Source: Saccharothrix tamanrassetensis
GTDB lineage: Bacteria > Actinomycetota > Actinomycetes > Mycobacteriales > Pseudonocardiaceae
DNA length: 64,000 nucleotides
Reading direction: 5' to 3'
NCBI RefSeq assembly: GCF_014203665.1
Contig: NZ_JACHJN010000003.1
Span: forward strand, 248,001 to 312,000
The notes beneath the pieces were generated by a model, which saw nothing but the letters and a program-made list of their open reading frames with translations, was not told the DNA's origin and ran no database searches. A program made the position numbers and the translations under genes. This document shows, in pieces, positions 35,461 to 43,983 of this stretch; the stretch's first letter is position 1; the number at the start of each line of letters is the position of its first letter.

Positions 35461-36999
35461 GTGTTCAACACCCTTTCCGACCGGCTCACCTCCGTCCTGC
35501 AGAACCTGCGGGGCAAGGGGCGGCTGTCCGAGGCCGACATCGACGCCACCGCGCGCGAGATCCGCGTGGCGTTGCTGGAGGCCGACGTCGCCCTGCCCGT
35601 CGTCCGCACCTTCATCGCGAAGGTCAAGGAACGGGCCAAGGGCTCCGAGGTCTCCCAGGCGCTCAACCCCGCCCAGCAGGTCGTCAAGATCGTCAACGAG
35701 GAACTGGTCGGCATCCTCGGCGGGGAGACGCGGCGGCTGAACCTCGCGAAGAACCCGCCCACGGTGATCATGCTCGCCGGTCTCCAGGGCGCCGGCAAGA
35801 CCACGCTCGCGGGCAAGCTCGCGAAGTGGCTGCGCGGGCAGGGGCACACGCCGATGCTCGTCGCGTGCGACCTCCAGCGACCCAACGCGGTCACCCAGTT
35901 GCAGGTCGTCGGTGAGCGGGCCGGAGTCCCGGTGTTCGCCCCCGAGCCCGGCAACGGTGTCGGCGACCCGGTCGACGTGGCCCGTCGCGGCATCGACGAG
36001 GCCAAGCGCGCGCAGCACGACGTCGTGCTCGTCGACACGGCCGGCCGGCTGGGTGTCGACGAGGAGATGATGCGCCAGGCGATCGACATCCGCGCCGCCG
36101 TGCAGCCCGACGAGGTGCTGTTCGTGGTCGACGCGATGATCGGTCAGGACGCGGTGAACACCGCGACCGCGTTCCGGGACGGCGTCGGCTTCACCGGCGT
36201 CGTGCTGACCAAGCTCGACGGCGACGCGCGCGGTGGTGCCGCGCTGAGCGTCCGCGAGGTGACCGGCCAGCCGATCCTGTTCGCGTCCAACGGCGAGAAG
36301 CTGGAGGACTTCGACGTCTTCCACCCGGACCGGATGGCGTCGCGGATCCTCGGCATGGGCGACATGCTGACCCTGATCGAGCAGGCCGAGCAGGCGTTCG
36401 ACGCCGACCAGGCCGAGGCCGCCGCGGTCAAGATGGGGTCCGGCCAGCTCACGCTGGAGGACTTCCTGGAGCAGATGCTCACCCTGCGCAAGATGGGCCC
36501 GATCGCGAACCTGCTCGGCATGCTGCCCGGCGCGGGTCAGATGAAGGACCAGCTCGCGAACCTGGACGAGAAGCACCTGGACCGGGTGCAGGCCATCATC
36601 CGGGGCATGACGCCCGCCGAGCGGGACGACCCGAAGATCATCAACGCGTCCCGCCGGCTGCGCATCGCGAACGGCTCGGGCGTCCGGGTCAGCGAGGTGA
36701 ACGACCTGGTCAACCGGTTCTTCGAGGCGCGCAAGATGATGTCGCAGATGGCCGGCCGGTTCGGTCTGCCGGGCGGCAAGAACACCCGCAAGGGCAAGGG
36801 CAAGAAGGGCAAGAAGGGCAAGGGCCGCGGCCCGACGCCGCCGAAGGTGCGCGGCGGCTTCCCCGGCATGCTGCCGGGCGGGATGCCCCCCGGTATGCCC
36901 GGTGGCGGCGGCGGGATGCCCGAACTGCCGCCGGGGCTGGGCAGCCTGGACCAGTTGCCGCCCGGGTTCGACCCGTCGAAGTTGAAGTTCGGCAAGTGA
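35461..36999 (+). CDS. ffh: Signal recognition particle protein Ffh
   Basis: SRP54 homologue, 512 aa, which binds 4.5S-type SRP RNA and signal peptides. N domain (FNTLSDRLTSVLQNLRGKG), G domain with LAGLQGAGKTTLAGKLA near residue 105, DTAGRLGVDEEMM and TKLDGDARGG, then a Met-rich M domain (IANLLGMLPGAGQMKD, ARKMMSQMAGRFG). The C-terminus carries a Lys/Gly tract (about 442-460) and a Gly/Pro/Met-rich tail, both actinobacterial extensions. Starts with GTG; the stop overlaps the next gene as GTGA. Confidence 0.98.
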   Translation: MFNTLSDRLTSVLQNLRGKGRLSEADIDATAREIRVALLEADVALPVVRTFIAKVKERAKGSEVSQALNPAQQVVKIVNEELVGILGGETRRLNLAKNPPTVIMLAGLQGAGKTTLAGKLAKWLRGQGHTPMLVACDLQRPNAVTQLQVVGERAGVPVFAPEPGNGVGDPVDVARRGIDEAKRAQHDVVLVDTAGRLGVDEEMMRQAIDIRAAVQPDEVLFVVDAMIGQDAVNTATAFRDGVGFTGVVLTKLDGDARGGAALSVREVTGQPILFASNGEKLEDFDVFHPDRMASRILGMGDMLTLIEQAEQAFDADQAEAAAVKMGSGQLTLEDFLEQMLTLRKMGPIANLLGMLPGAGQMKDQLANLDEKHLDRVQAIIRGMTPAERDDPKIINASRRLRIANGSGVRVSEVNDLVNRFFEARKMMSQMAGRFGLPGGKNTRKGKGKKGKKGKGRGPTPPKVRGGFPGMLPGGMPPGMPGGGGGMPELPPGLGSLDQLPPGFDPSKLKFGK

Positions 37000-38072
37000 C
37001 CGGTCTGCACCTGCGCGGCGTCGTCCTGCCCGACGGGGGCGACCCGCGTGATCTGTGGGTGGTCAACGGGCGCATCCGCACCCAGCCGGTGCCGGGTGCG
37101 CGGACCGTCGTGGACGGCGGGTACCTGGTGCCCGGCCTGGTCGACGCGCACTGCCACGTCGGGCTGGGCGCGAAGGGCGCGGTGGACCTGCCGGAAGCCG
37201 TCGAGCAGGCGTTGCTGAACCGGGAGGCGGGCGCGCTGCTGCTGCGCGACTGCGGTTCCCCGCTGGACACCCGTCCGCTGCAGGAACGCCTGGACCTGCC
37301 CCGCATCGTCCGGGCGGGACGGCACCTGGCACGGCCCAAGCGGTACATCAAGTACCTGGGCGTGGAGATCGAGGACGAGCAGGACCTGCCCGGTGCGGTG
37401 GCCGAGCAGATCGCCGAGGGCGACGGCTGGATCAAGCTGGTCGGCGACTGGATCGACCGCGGCACCGGCGACCTGGCCCCGCTGTGGTCCGACGACGTGC
37501 TGGCGCAGGCGATCAAGGTCGCGCACGACGGCGGCGCACGGGTCACCGCGCACGTGTTCGGCGAGGACGCCCTGCCGGGCCTGCTCGCGGCGGGCATCGA
37601 CTGCATCGAGCACGGCACCGGCCTGACCGACGACACCATCGCCACCATGGCCGCCGCCGGCACCGCCCTGGTCCCGACGCTGATCAACATCGAGAACTTC
37701 CCCGACATCGCCTCGGCGGGCGCGGAGAAGTTCCCGGCGTACGCCACCCACATGCGGGACCTGTACGCGCGGAACAGGGCCACCGTCGCCGCCGCGGTCG
37801 AAGCCGGCGTCCCGGTCTACGCGGGCACCGACGCGGGCGGCGGCATCCGGCACGGCCGGATCGTGGACGAGGTGCGGGCGCTGCACGAGGTAGGCCTGTC
37901 CCGGCACGACGCGCTGGCCGCCGCGTCCTGGTCGGCGCGCGAGTGGCTGGGCTTCCCGTCGTTGGTGGAAGGCGCGGCGGCGGACATCGTCGTGTACGAG
38001 GACGACCCGCGCGAAGACCTCGAAGCCCTGCGGCACCCCGCGCTGGTCATGCTGCGCGGACGCATCCACTGA
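36996..38072 (+). CDS. Amidohydrolase family protein
   Basis: Metal-dependent hydrolase of 358 aa in the imidazolonepropionase/dipeptidase-like amidohydrolase group. The motif LVDAHCHVGLG gives the first metal histidines, GARVTAHVFGEDALPG and CIEHGTGLTDD the later ones, and VYAGTDAGGGIRHG the catalytic Asp. The C-terminal ADIVVYEDDPREDLEAL matches the usual beta-sandwich tail. GTG overlaps the ffh stop by 4 nt, a coupling seen in several actinomycetes, though no functional link to SRP is known. Substrate unknown. Confidence 0.9.
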   Translation: MTGLHLRGVVLPDGGDPRDLWVVNGRIRTQPVPGARTVVDGGYLVPGLVDAHCHVGLGAKGAVDLPEAVEQALLNREAGALLLRDCGSPLDTRPLQERLDLPRIVRAGRHLARPKRYIKYLGVEIEDEQDLPGAVAEQIAEGDGWIKLVGDWIDRGTGDLAPLWSDDVLAQAIKVAHDGGARVTAHVFGEDALPGLLAAGIDCIEHGTGLTDDTIATMAAAGTALVPTLINIENFPDIASAGAEKFPAYATHMRDLYARNRATVAAAVEAGVPVYAGTDAGGGIRHGRIVDEVRALHEVGLSRHDALAAASWSAREWLGFPSLVEGAAADIVVYEDDPREDLEALRHPALVMLRGRIH

Positions 38073-38171
38073 CACGTCCGCCGACGCCTCGCGCGTAGCG
38101 CGCGTCCGTCAGAGTGATCTTGGGCCGATCCGGGCAGTGCGGCTCCCGGTTGTGCCGCTACGTTCGGACGA

Positions 38172-38882
38172 GTGGACGAACAGCGGGACAGCGGGCGGGC
38201 GCATTGGGGCTTCCTCGCCTTCTTCTCGGGCTTGGCCGGGTACCACCTGTCCACGCTGGTGTTCACCGCGGTCACCGCCGACCGGTTCGCCGAGGTCGAC
38301 ATCACCGACCCGCCGGTGCTCGGACCGTTGCTGCTGCTGCTCTTCCTGCCGAACGTCCTGCTGGGCCTCGGCCCCGTGGTCGTCTCGTGGCGCCGGGGTG
38401 AGGGGCCGAACAAGGACTTCGGCATCGCCCCGCGCTGGTACGACGTCAAGGTCGGCCTCCTGTGCGGCGGGTTGTCCCTGCTCGCCGCGTGGGTACTCGG
38501 CGTGGTGCTGCTCCGCGTCAACCGCGACACCGGCAGCTCCCCGGAACAGGTCGAGGCGCTGTCCGGCGGACGGTCGGTGTGGCTGGCGCTCGCGGCGCTG
38601 TTCGTCTTCCTCGGCGCGCCCCTGACCGAGGAACTGCTCACCCGGGGAGCCCTGTGGAACGCGCTGGAGCACTACCGGGTTCCCAAGGTCGCGATCCTCG
38701 GCCTCACCGCCCTGATGTTCGCGTTCCTGCACGAGGAGTCGTGGCGGACGGTCAGCCTGTTCGCCCAAGGCCTCGCCATCGGCGCCGCCCGGATGGTCAC
38801 CGGGCGGGTCTCGGCGAGCGTCGTCGCGCACGCGGCCAACAACCTGCTGCCCGCCGTCTACCTGTACGTAGGCGCCTCCTGA
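38172..38882 (+). CDS. CPBP family intramembrane metalloprotease (copy 1)
   Basis: A 236-aa membrane protein of the CAAX-protease/Abi (CPBP) family. About six to seven helices; family motifs APLTEELLTRGALWN (paired Glu and Arg), LMFAFLHEES (His) and SASVVAHAANNLLPA (His, Asn). The absence of a ribosome binding site and TACGTT 7 nt before GTG 38172 suggest a leaderless transcript. Followed after 14 bp by a second CPBP gene; the two are diverged paralogues. CPBP proteins cleave within membranes; substrates here unknown. Confidence 0.9.
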   Translation: MDEQRDSGRAHWGFLAFFSGLAGYHLSTLVFTAVTADRFAEVDITDPPVLGPLLLLLFLPNVLLGLGPVVVSWRRGEGPNKDFGIAPRWYDVKVGLLCGGLSLLAAWVLGVVLLRVNRDTGSSPEQVEALSGGRSVWLALAALFVFLGAPLTEELLTRGALWNALEHYRVPKVAILGLTALMFAFLHEESWRTVSLFAQGLAIGAARMVTGRVSASVVAHAANNLLPAVYLYVGAS

Positions 38883-38896
38883 TTAGGGTGTTCGCT

Positions 38897-39673
38897 GTGA
38901 ACCCACCGGATGAACCCCCGACAGGGCTGATCGCCGGAGTCCGCGCGGTCGGCCGTGAGCCGTCGCCCGCGAACGCCGGGCAGCGCTGGGGCTTTGGCGC
39001 GTTCCTGCTGGTCGAGGCGATCTTCGTGTTGAGCGCCGTGTTCATCACCGCGGTCGCCCGCACCTCCGGCACGGACATCGGCTCGTCGGTGGCGTTCATC
39101 CTGGTCGGCTCGATGGTGCCCACCGTGCTGGCGGCCGCGGTCGCCGTGGTCATCACCAGGGTCCGCGGCAACGGCCCGCTGGTGGACCTGCGGCTGAGCT
39201 GGAACTGGGCGGACGTCAAGATCGGCCTCAAGCTGGGGCTGCTCGGGCTGGTGCTGACCTACCTGGCCGCGCTGATCTGGTCCAGGGTCGTCGGCGACCA
39301 GAACGCCACGTCCGCGATCGGCGAGCTGGTGGACGGCGCCGGGCTGCCGCTGTCCGCCGCCATCGCGATGTTCCTCTACGTGTGCTTCGTGGGCCCGATC
39401 TGCGAGGAGCTGATCTACCGGGGCCTGCTGTGGGGCGCGATCGAACGGCAGGGCTGGAGCCAGTGGGCCGCGTTCGTGCTCACCACGCTGATCTTCGCGG
39501 CCAGCCACCTGGAGCCGCTGCGCACGTCGCTGCTGATCGTGATCGCCCTGCCGATCGGCATCGCCCGCCTGATCACCAGGCGGCTCACCGCGAGCGTCGT
39601 GGCGCACGTGGTCAACAACTTCCTGCCCGGCCTGACGCTGCTGCTCGTCTCGGTGGGGTTGATGCCCACGTGA
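38897..39673 (+). CDS. CPBP family intramembrane metalloprotease (copy 2)
   Basis: A 258-aa CPBP protein with an N-terminal hydrophilic ~30 residues then about eight helices. Motifs: VGPICEELIYRGLLWGAI, LIFAASHLEPLRT and TASVVAHVVNNFLPG. It shares the motif spacing of copy 1 but little else. TAGGGT lies 7 nt before GTG 38897, a possible -10 box, so it may be separately transcribed as well as read from copy 1. The stop overlaps the pxpA start (GTGA). Confidence 0.9.
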   Translation: MNPPDEPPTGLIAGVRAVGREPSPANAGQRWGFGAFLLVEAIFVLSAVFITAVARTSGTDIGSSVAFILVGSMVPTVLAAAVAVVITRVRGNGPLVDLRLSWNWADVKIGLKLGLLGLVLTYLAALIWSRVVGDQNATSAIGELVDGAGLPLSAAIAMFLYVCFVGPICEELIYRGLLWGAIERQGWSQWAAFVLTTLIFAASHLEPLRTSLLIVIALPIGIARLITRRLTASVVAHVVNNFLPGLTLLLVSVGLMPT

Positions 39674-40425
39674 TCGACCTGAACAGCGACCTCGGCGAGG
39701 GCTTCGGCATCTGGCGGCTCGGTGACGACGCCGCCCTGCTCGACGTCGTGACCAGCGCGAACGTGGCCTGCGGCTTCCACGCGGGCGATCCGTCGACCAT
39801 GCGCCGGGTGTGCGGGCAGGCCGCCGAACGGGGCGTCGCCGTCGGCGCGCAGGTGTCGTACCGCGATCTGGCCGGCTTCGGGCGGCGGTTCATCGACGCC
39901 GATCCGGCCGAACTGGCCGACGAGGTGCTGTACCAGGTCGGGGCTCTCGACGCGTGTGCGCGTGCGGCCGGCACACGGGTGTCTTACGTCAAGCCTCACG
40001 GTGCTCTCTACAACGCGACCGTGCACCACGACGCACAGGCCGAGGCTGTCGTGAACGGCGTCAAGGCGTTCGGTGACCTGCCCGTACTCGGACTGCCCGG
40101 CTCGCGTCTGCTGCACCACGCCGCACGTGCGGGGCTGCGGGCGGTGCGGGAGGCGTTCGCGGATCGCGCGTACACGCCCGAAGGCACGCTGGTGCCCCGT
40201 ACGCGGCCCGGAGCCGTCCTGTCGAGCACCGAAGCCGTGCTCGACCAGGTGCTCCGGCTCGCTCGCCACGGCGAACTGGTCGCGGTGACGGGTGAGACGA
40301 TCGCCACCGAAGTGGACTCCATCTGCCTGCACGGAGACACGCCAGGTGCCGTAGAGCACGCCCGATCCGTGCGGAAAGCGCTCCTCGAAGCCGGTGTGCG
40401 GCTGGGGCGATTCGTGGTGGAGTAG
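39670..40425 (+). CDS. pxpA: 5-oxoprolinase subunit PxpA (LamB/YcsF family)
   Basis: A 251-aa protein of the LamB/YcsF family. Signatures: IDLNSDLGEGFGIWRLGDD at the N-terminus, SANVACGFHAGDP and VKPHGALYN. PxpA opens the ring of 5-oxoproline with ATP, but needs PxpB and PxpC, which are absent from this window. GTG 39670 overlaps the CPBP copy 2 stop. The neighbouring rpsP has its own promoter, so pxpA ends this transcript. Confidence 0.93.
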   Translation: MIDLNSDLGEGFGIWRLGDDAALLDVVTSANVACGFHAGDPSTMRRVCGQAAERGVAVGAQVSYRDLAGFGRRFIDADPAELADEVLYQVGALDACARAAGTRVSYVKPHGALYNATVHHDAQAEAVVNGVKAFGDLPVLGLPGSRLLHHAARAGLRAVREAFADRAYTPEGTLVPRTRPGAVLSSTEAVLDQVLRLARHGELVAVTGETIATEVDSICLHGDTPGAVEHARSVRKALLEAGVRLGRFVVE

Positions 40426-40430
40426 GCCTG

Positions 40431-40443
40431 TCTGGCAGAATGG
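40431..40443 (+). promoter_or_regulatory. Putative rpsP promoter -10 region
   Basis: TCTGGCAGAATGG, 135 bp before the rpsP start. A near-identical TCTGGCACACTGG occurs at 42535 upstream of rplS (11 of 13), each followed by GTTG a few bases later. The shared element, in the same position relative to a ribosomal-protein gene, suggests a common promoter class. Confidence 0.5.
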
Positions 40444-40577
40444 CCTGTTGTTCGCCGCGGTCGGTCCCTCTCACCGTGCCATGGCGCCCAGACACTTGGG
40501 CTTTCCCACCCGTGCCCCACGCGGGTGAGGAGTGCCCGCACCTGAGCAAATTGAGAGCCTGAGGAGTACCCACACCC

Positions 40578-41021
40578 GTGGCCGTCAAGATCAAGCTTCA
40601 GCGGCTTGGCAAGATCCGTCAGCCGTACTACCGGATCGTCGTCGCCGACGCGCGCACCCGCCGCAGCGGCAAGGCCATCGAGACGATCGGCAAGTACCAC
40701 CCGAAGGAAGAGCCGTCGTTCATCGCGGTCGACTCCGAGCGGGCCCAGTACTGGCTCGGTGTCGGCGCGCAGCCGACCGAGTCCGTGCAGCGCCTCCTGG
40801 AGATCACCGGCGACTGGCAGAAGTTCAAGGGCCTGCCGGGCGCCGAGGGCACCCTGAAGGTCAAGGAGCCCAAGACCAGCAAGGCGGAGCTGTTCGCCGC
40901 CGCGCTGGCCGCCGCCGGTGACGCGCCGACGACCGAGGCCACCACGCCGAAGAAGAAGTCCTCGAAGAAGGACGACTCCGCGAAGGCCGAAGAGGCCCCC
41001 GCCGCCAAGGACGAGGCGTGA
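40578..41021 (+). CDS. rpsP: 30S ribosomal protein bS16
   Basis: Small-subunit protein, 147 aa. The conserved core (about 1-90) starts [20 protein letters not shown] and includes GRR-type and [16 protein letters not shown] segments. After it comes a ~55-residue Ala/Lys/Glu/Thr-rich tail with a KKKSSKK patch, typical of actinobacterial bS16 and much longer than the ~82-residue E. coli protein. GTG start, GAGG ribosome binding site upstream. First gene of rpsP-khpA-rimM-trmD. Confidence 0.98.
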   Translation: MAVKIKLQRLGKIRQPYYRIVVADARTRRSGKAIETIGKYHPKEEPSFIAVDSERAQYWLGVGAQPTESVQRLLEITGDWQKFKGLPGAEGTLKVKEPKTSKAELFAAALAAAGDAPTTEATTPKKKSSKKDDSAKAEEAPAAKDEA

Positions 41022-41257
41022 GCTTGTTGGCCGACGCCCTGGAACACCTCGTCCGGGGCATCGTCGACCACCCGGACGACGTCCGGGTGAACCTGGTCAC
41101 GACCCGGCGCGGTCGCACGCTGGAGGTGCACGTCCACCCGGACGACCTCGGCAAGGTCATCGGCCGCAGTGGCCGGACCGCGACCGCACTGCGCACCGTG
41201 ATGGCCGGCATCGGCGGCCGTGGCGTGCGCGTCGACGTGGTCGACACCGACCGCTGA
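41018..41257 (+). CDS. khpA: RNA-binding protein KhpA (KH domain)
   Basis: A 79-aa single KH-domain protein (YlqC family) with the GxxG loop in [20 protein letters not shown]. It usually acts with KhpB (Jag) in binding many RNAs and in control of cell elongation. GTG overlaps the rpsP stop (GTGA). Placement between rpsP and rimM is conserved in Gram-positive bacteria. Confidence 0.95.
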   Translation: MSLLADALEHLVRGIVDHPDDVRVNLVTTRRGRTLEVHVHPDDLGKVIGRSGRTATALRTVMAGIGGRGVRVDVVDTDR

Positions 41258-41265
41258 GCGCGCAC

Positions 41266-41781
41266 ATGGACGTCGTCGTCGGCCGGGTGGCCAAGGCGCA
41301 CGGGATCAGCGGCGAGTTGGCCGTCGACGTGCGCACCGACTCGCCCGAGCTGCGGTTCGCGCACGGCTCGGCACTGGTCGCGAAGCTGCGTGACGGCACC
41401 TCCCGCACGCTCACCGTGGCAGCCGCCCGGAACCACTCCGGGCGGCTGCTGGTGCGTTTCGAAGAGGTCCTGACCAGGGACGTCGCCGAGACGCTGCGCG
41501 GCACGCTGCTGCTCGCGGCCACCTCCGACCTGCCGCCGACCGGCGACCCGGACGAGTTCTACGACCACCAGCTGGAAGGCCTGCGGGCCGAACTGCTCGA
41601 CGGCACCGCGGTCGGGACGGTCCTGGAGGTCGTGCACGGTCCGGGTGGCGAGCTGCTGGTGATCCGCCGCGAGGGCGACGAGGTGCTGGTGCCGTTCGTG
41701 CGGCAGATCGTGCCCACCGTGGACCTGGCGGGCGGCCGTGTCGTGCTGGACCCGCCAGAGGGCCTGCTCGATGCGGATTGA
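41266..41781 (+). CDS. rimM: Ribosome maturation factor RimM
   Basis: 16S rRNA processing factor acting at the head of the 30S subunit near uS19; 171 aa. The N-terminal RimM barrel begins [20 protein letters not shown] and the PRC-barrel includes [11 protein letters not shown] and [16 protein letters not shown] 41266 follows khpA by 8 bp. It overlaps trmD by 11 nt, so they are translationally coupled. Confidence 0.97.
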   Translation: MDVVVGRVAKAHGISGELAVDVRTDSPELRFAHGSALVAKLRDGTSRTLTVAAARNHSGRLLVRFEEVLTRDVAETLRGTLLLAATSDLPPTGDPDEFYDHQLEGLRAELLDGTAVGTVLEVVHGPGGELLVIRREGDEVLVPFVRQIVPTVDLAGGRVVLDPPEGLLDAD

Positions 41782-42508
41782 CGTCGTCACGATCTTCCCG
41801 GAGTACCTGGAGCCGCTGCGCGCGGCGCTGCTCGGCAAGGCCGTCGACAAGGGCCTGATCAGCGTCGACGTGCACGACCTGCGGGACTGGACGCACGACG
41901 TGCACAAGGCCGTGGACGACAGCCCGTACGGCGGCGGCCCCGGCATGGTGATGAAGCCCCAGGTCTGGGGTGAGGCGCTGGACGCCGTGTGCGCGGGGGA
42001 GACCCCGCGGCTGGTGGTGCCCACGCCGGCGGGTCGGCCGTTCACCCAGCGGTTGGCGCACGAGTACGCCGCCGAACCCCGGCTGGTGTTCGCGTGCGGC
42101 CGGTACGAGGGCATCGACCAGCGGGTGGTGGACGACGCGTCCCGGCGGATGCGGGTGGACGAGGTGTCCATCGGCGACTACGTGCTGGTCGGCGGCGAGG
42201 TCGCGGTGCTGGTCATGGTCGAGGCCGTGGTCCGGCTGCTGCCCGGCGTGCTGGGCAACCCGGCGTCGGCGGCGCAGGACTCGTTCTCCGACGGGCTGCT
42301 GGAAGGCCCCTCGTACACCCGGCCCGAGGTGTGGCGCGACCTGGCCGTGCCGGAGGTGCTGCGGTCCGGCAACCACCGGCTGATCGACCGCTGGCGGCGT
42401 GACCAGGCGTTGCGCCGCACGCTCGAACGCCGCCCCGACCTGCTCGACGCGCTCCCCGAGGGCGCGTTGGACAAGCACGACCGCAAGCTGCTCGACGAGC
42501 TCCGCTAG
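41771..42508 (+). CDS. trmD: tRNA (guanine37-N1)-methyltransferase
   Basis: Methylates G37 of tRNAs to prevent frameshifting; 245 aa, a SPOUT-fold dimer. Motifs: [33 protein letters not shown], the knotted AdoMet site [12 protein letters not shown] and [14 protein letters not shown], and the C-terminal [20 protein letters not shown] 41771 lies inside the end of rimM. Confidence 0.98.
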   Translation: MRIDVVTIFPEYLEPLRAALLGKAVDKGLISVDVHDLRDWTHDVHKAVDDSPYGGGPGMVMKPQVWGEALDAVCAGETPRLVVPTPAGRPFTQRLAHEYAAEPRLVFACGRYEGIDQRVVDDASRRMRVDEVSIGDYVLVGGEVAVLVMVEAVVRLLPGVLGNPASAAQDSFSDGLLEGPSYTRPEVWRDLAVPEVLRSGNHRLIDRWRRDQALRRTLERRPDLLDALPEGALDKHDRKLLDELR

Positions 42509-42534
42509 CCCCGATTTCGTCGGCGCACACCCGA

Positions 42535-42547
42535 TCTGGCACACTGG
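42535..42547 (+). promoter_or_regulatory. Putative rplS promoter -10 region
   Basis: TCTGGCACACTGG, 120 bp before rplS; matches the element before rpsP at 11 of 13 positions. It indicates that rplS has its own promoter after trmD. Confidence 0.5.
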
Positions 42548-42666
42548 ACAGGTTGCTGCACCCGGTCAGCCCCGGCGTGCGCCGCAAAGCCCGCCCCCAC
42601 GTAGGTACTTGACTTAGAACGTGCCCTGGGGGAGTACGTACACGTGAGGACGAGGACGGACCACCG

Positions 42667-43026
42667 ATGAACACCCTGGACGCTCTTGACGCCCAGTCGC
42701 TGCGCTCCGACATCCCGAGCTTCCGGCCGGGCGACACGCTGAAGGTCCACGTCCGCGTCATCGAGGGCTCCCGCGAGCGGGTCCAGGTGTTCCAGGGCGT
42801 CGTGATCCGCCGGCAGAACGGCGGGATCCGCGAGACCTTCACCGTCCGCAAGGTCTCGTTCGGTGTCGGCGTCGAGCGCACCTTCCCGGTGCACTCCCCG
42901 AACATCGCCGAGATCGAGGTCGCCACCCGCGGCGACGTCCGCCGCGCGAAGCTGTACTACCTGCGCGACCTGCGCGGCAAGGCCGCCAAGATCAAGGAGA
43001 AGCGCGAAGCCAAGCCGGCCTCCTGA
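42667..43026 (+). CDS. rplS: 50S ribosomal protein bL19
   Basis: Large-subunit protein of 119 aa located at the 30S-50S interface. The N-terminus [19 protein letters not shown] and the core [39 protein letters not shown] and [18 protein letters not shown] are typical. ATG is preceded by a GAGGACGAGGACGG purine tract. The 158-bp gap from trmD contains its promoter. Confidence 0.98.
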   Translation: MNTLDALDAQSLRSDIPSFRPGDTLKVHVRVIEGSRERVQVFQGVVIRRQNGGIRETFTVRKVSFGVGVERTFPVHSPNIAEIEVATRGDVRRAKLYYLRDLRGKAAKIKEKREAKPAS

Positions 43027-43061
43027 CGGCGGGTTCACGCGCAACCAGTAGCCTGCCCCAC

Positions 43062-43979
43062 GTGGCAGAACCCGTGCACAGCTCCGCTGACGAAGACGGT
43101 CAGGAACCAGATGCCGAGTCCACCCCGGACTCGGCATCTGGTCGTAAGGGCAAGAAGGACAAGAAGAAAGCCCCGTTGTGGCGCGAGATCCTCGTGCTGC
43201 TGGGCACAGCCCTCGTGCTCACAGTCCTGATCCAGACCTTCCTCGCGCGCGTGTACGTCATCCCGTCGGCGTCGATGGAGCAGACGCTGCACGGCTGCAC
43301 GGCCCCCTGCTTCGGCGACCGGGTACTCGTGGACAAGCTGGTCTACGACTTCACCGACATCGAGCCGGGCGAGGTCGTGGTGTTCCGCGGGCCCCCCGCG
43401 TGGACCGCGAACGACTTCCAGTCGCCCCGTTCGGATAACCCGATCGTGCGAATTTTCCAATCCGGCCTGTCCCTGATCGGCCTCGCGCCGCCGGACGAGC
43501 GGGACTTCGTCAAGCGCGTCATCGCGGTGGGCGGGCAGACCGTGGAGTGCTGCGACGAGCAGCACCGGCTCAAGGTCGACGGCAAGCCGCTGGACGAGCC
43601 GTACATCTACTGGCAGCCCGGCACCGGCCCGCAGGACCACGACCCGTTCGAGCCGGTCAAGGTGCCCGAGGGGCAGCTGTGGGTGATGGGCGACAACCGC
43701 ACCAACTCCACCGACTCGCGCCGCCAGGGCGGTGGCGGGGTGAACGGGACCGTGCCGGAGTCCGACGTCATCGGCAAGGCGCGGGCGATCGTGCTGCCGC
43801 CGTCCCGCTGGGGTGGCGTGGGCGACCACAACCCGCAGGCCGTGGCGCTGGGCGCGCCCGTCTGGCAGTCCGGCATCCCGGCCGGTGCGGGCTTGGTCGC
43901 CGCGTGGCCCGTGGTGTTCATCGGCCGGAAACTCCGCAGGCGGTTGACCAGGGCCTCACAGGCCGGATCGGTACGCTGA
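43062..43979 (+). CDS. lepB: Signal peptidase I (copy 1)
   Basis: Membrane serine protease that removes signal peptides; 305 aa. A charged N-terminal cytosolic tail (1-38) precedes a membrane helix (about 43-62), then catalytic Ser71 in IPSASMEQTLHGC, the Lys dyad in DFVKRVIAVGGQTV, and MGDNRTNSTDSR. A second C-terminal helix (AGAGLVAAWPVVFIG) anchors it. GTG start; TAGCCT lies 7 nt upstream without a ribosome binding site, so it may be leaderless. A perfect 15-bp hairpin lies inside codons 16-27. The tandem copy 2 begins 4 nt after the stop. Confidence 0.96.
   Translation: MAEPVHSSADEDGQEPDAESTPDSASGRKGKKDKKKAPLWREILVLLGTALVLTVLIQTFLARVYVIPSASMEQTLHGCTAPCFGDRVLVDKLVYDFTDIEPGEVVVFRGPPAWTANDFQSPRSDNPIVRIFQSGLSLIGLAPPDERDFVKRVIAVGGQTVECCDEQHRLKVDGKPLDEPYIYWQPGTGPQDHDPFEPVKVPEGQLWVMGDNRTNSTDSRRQGGGGVNGTVPESDVIGKARAIVLPPSRWGGVGDHNPQAVALGAPVWQSGIPAGAGLVAAWPVVFIGRKLRRRLTRASQAGSVR
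43107..43141 (+). repeat. Perfect 15-bp hairpin inside the lepB copy 1 coding sequence
   Basis: CCAGATGCCGAGTCC (43107-43121) and GGACTCGGCATCTGG (43127-43141) around a 5-nt loop, beginning 45 bases after the start codon in the disordered N-terminal tail. It could attenuate or terminate transcription coming from rplS, but no U tract follows. Confidence 0.85.
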
Positions 43980-43983
43980 CACA

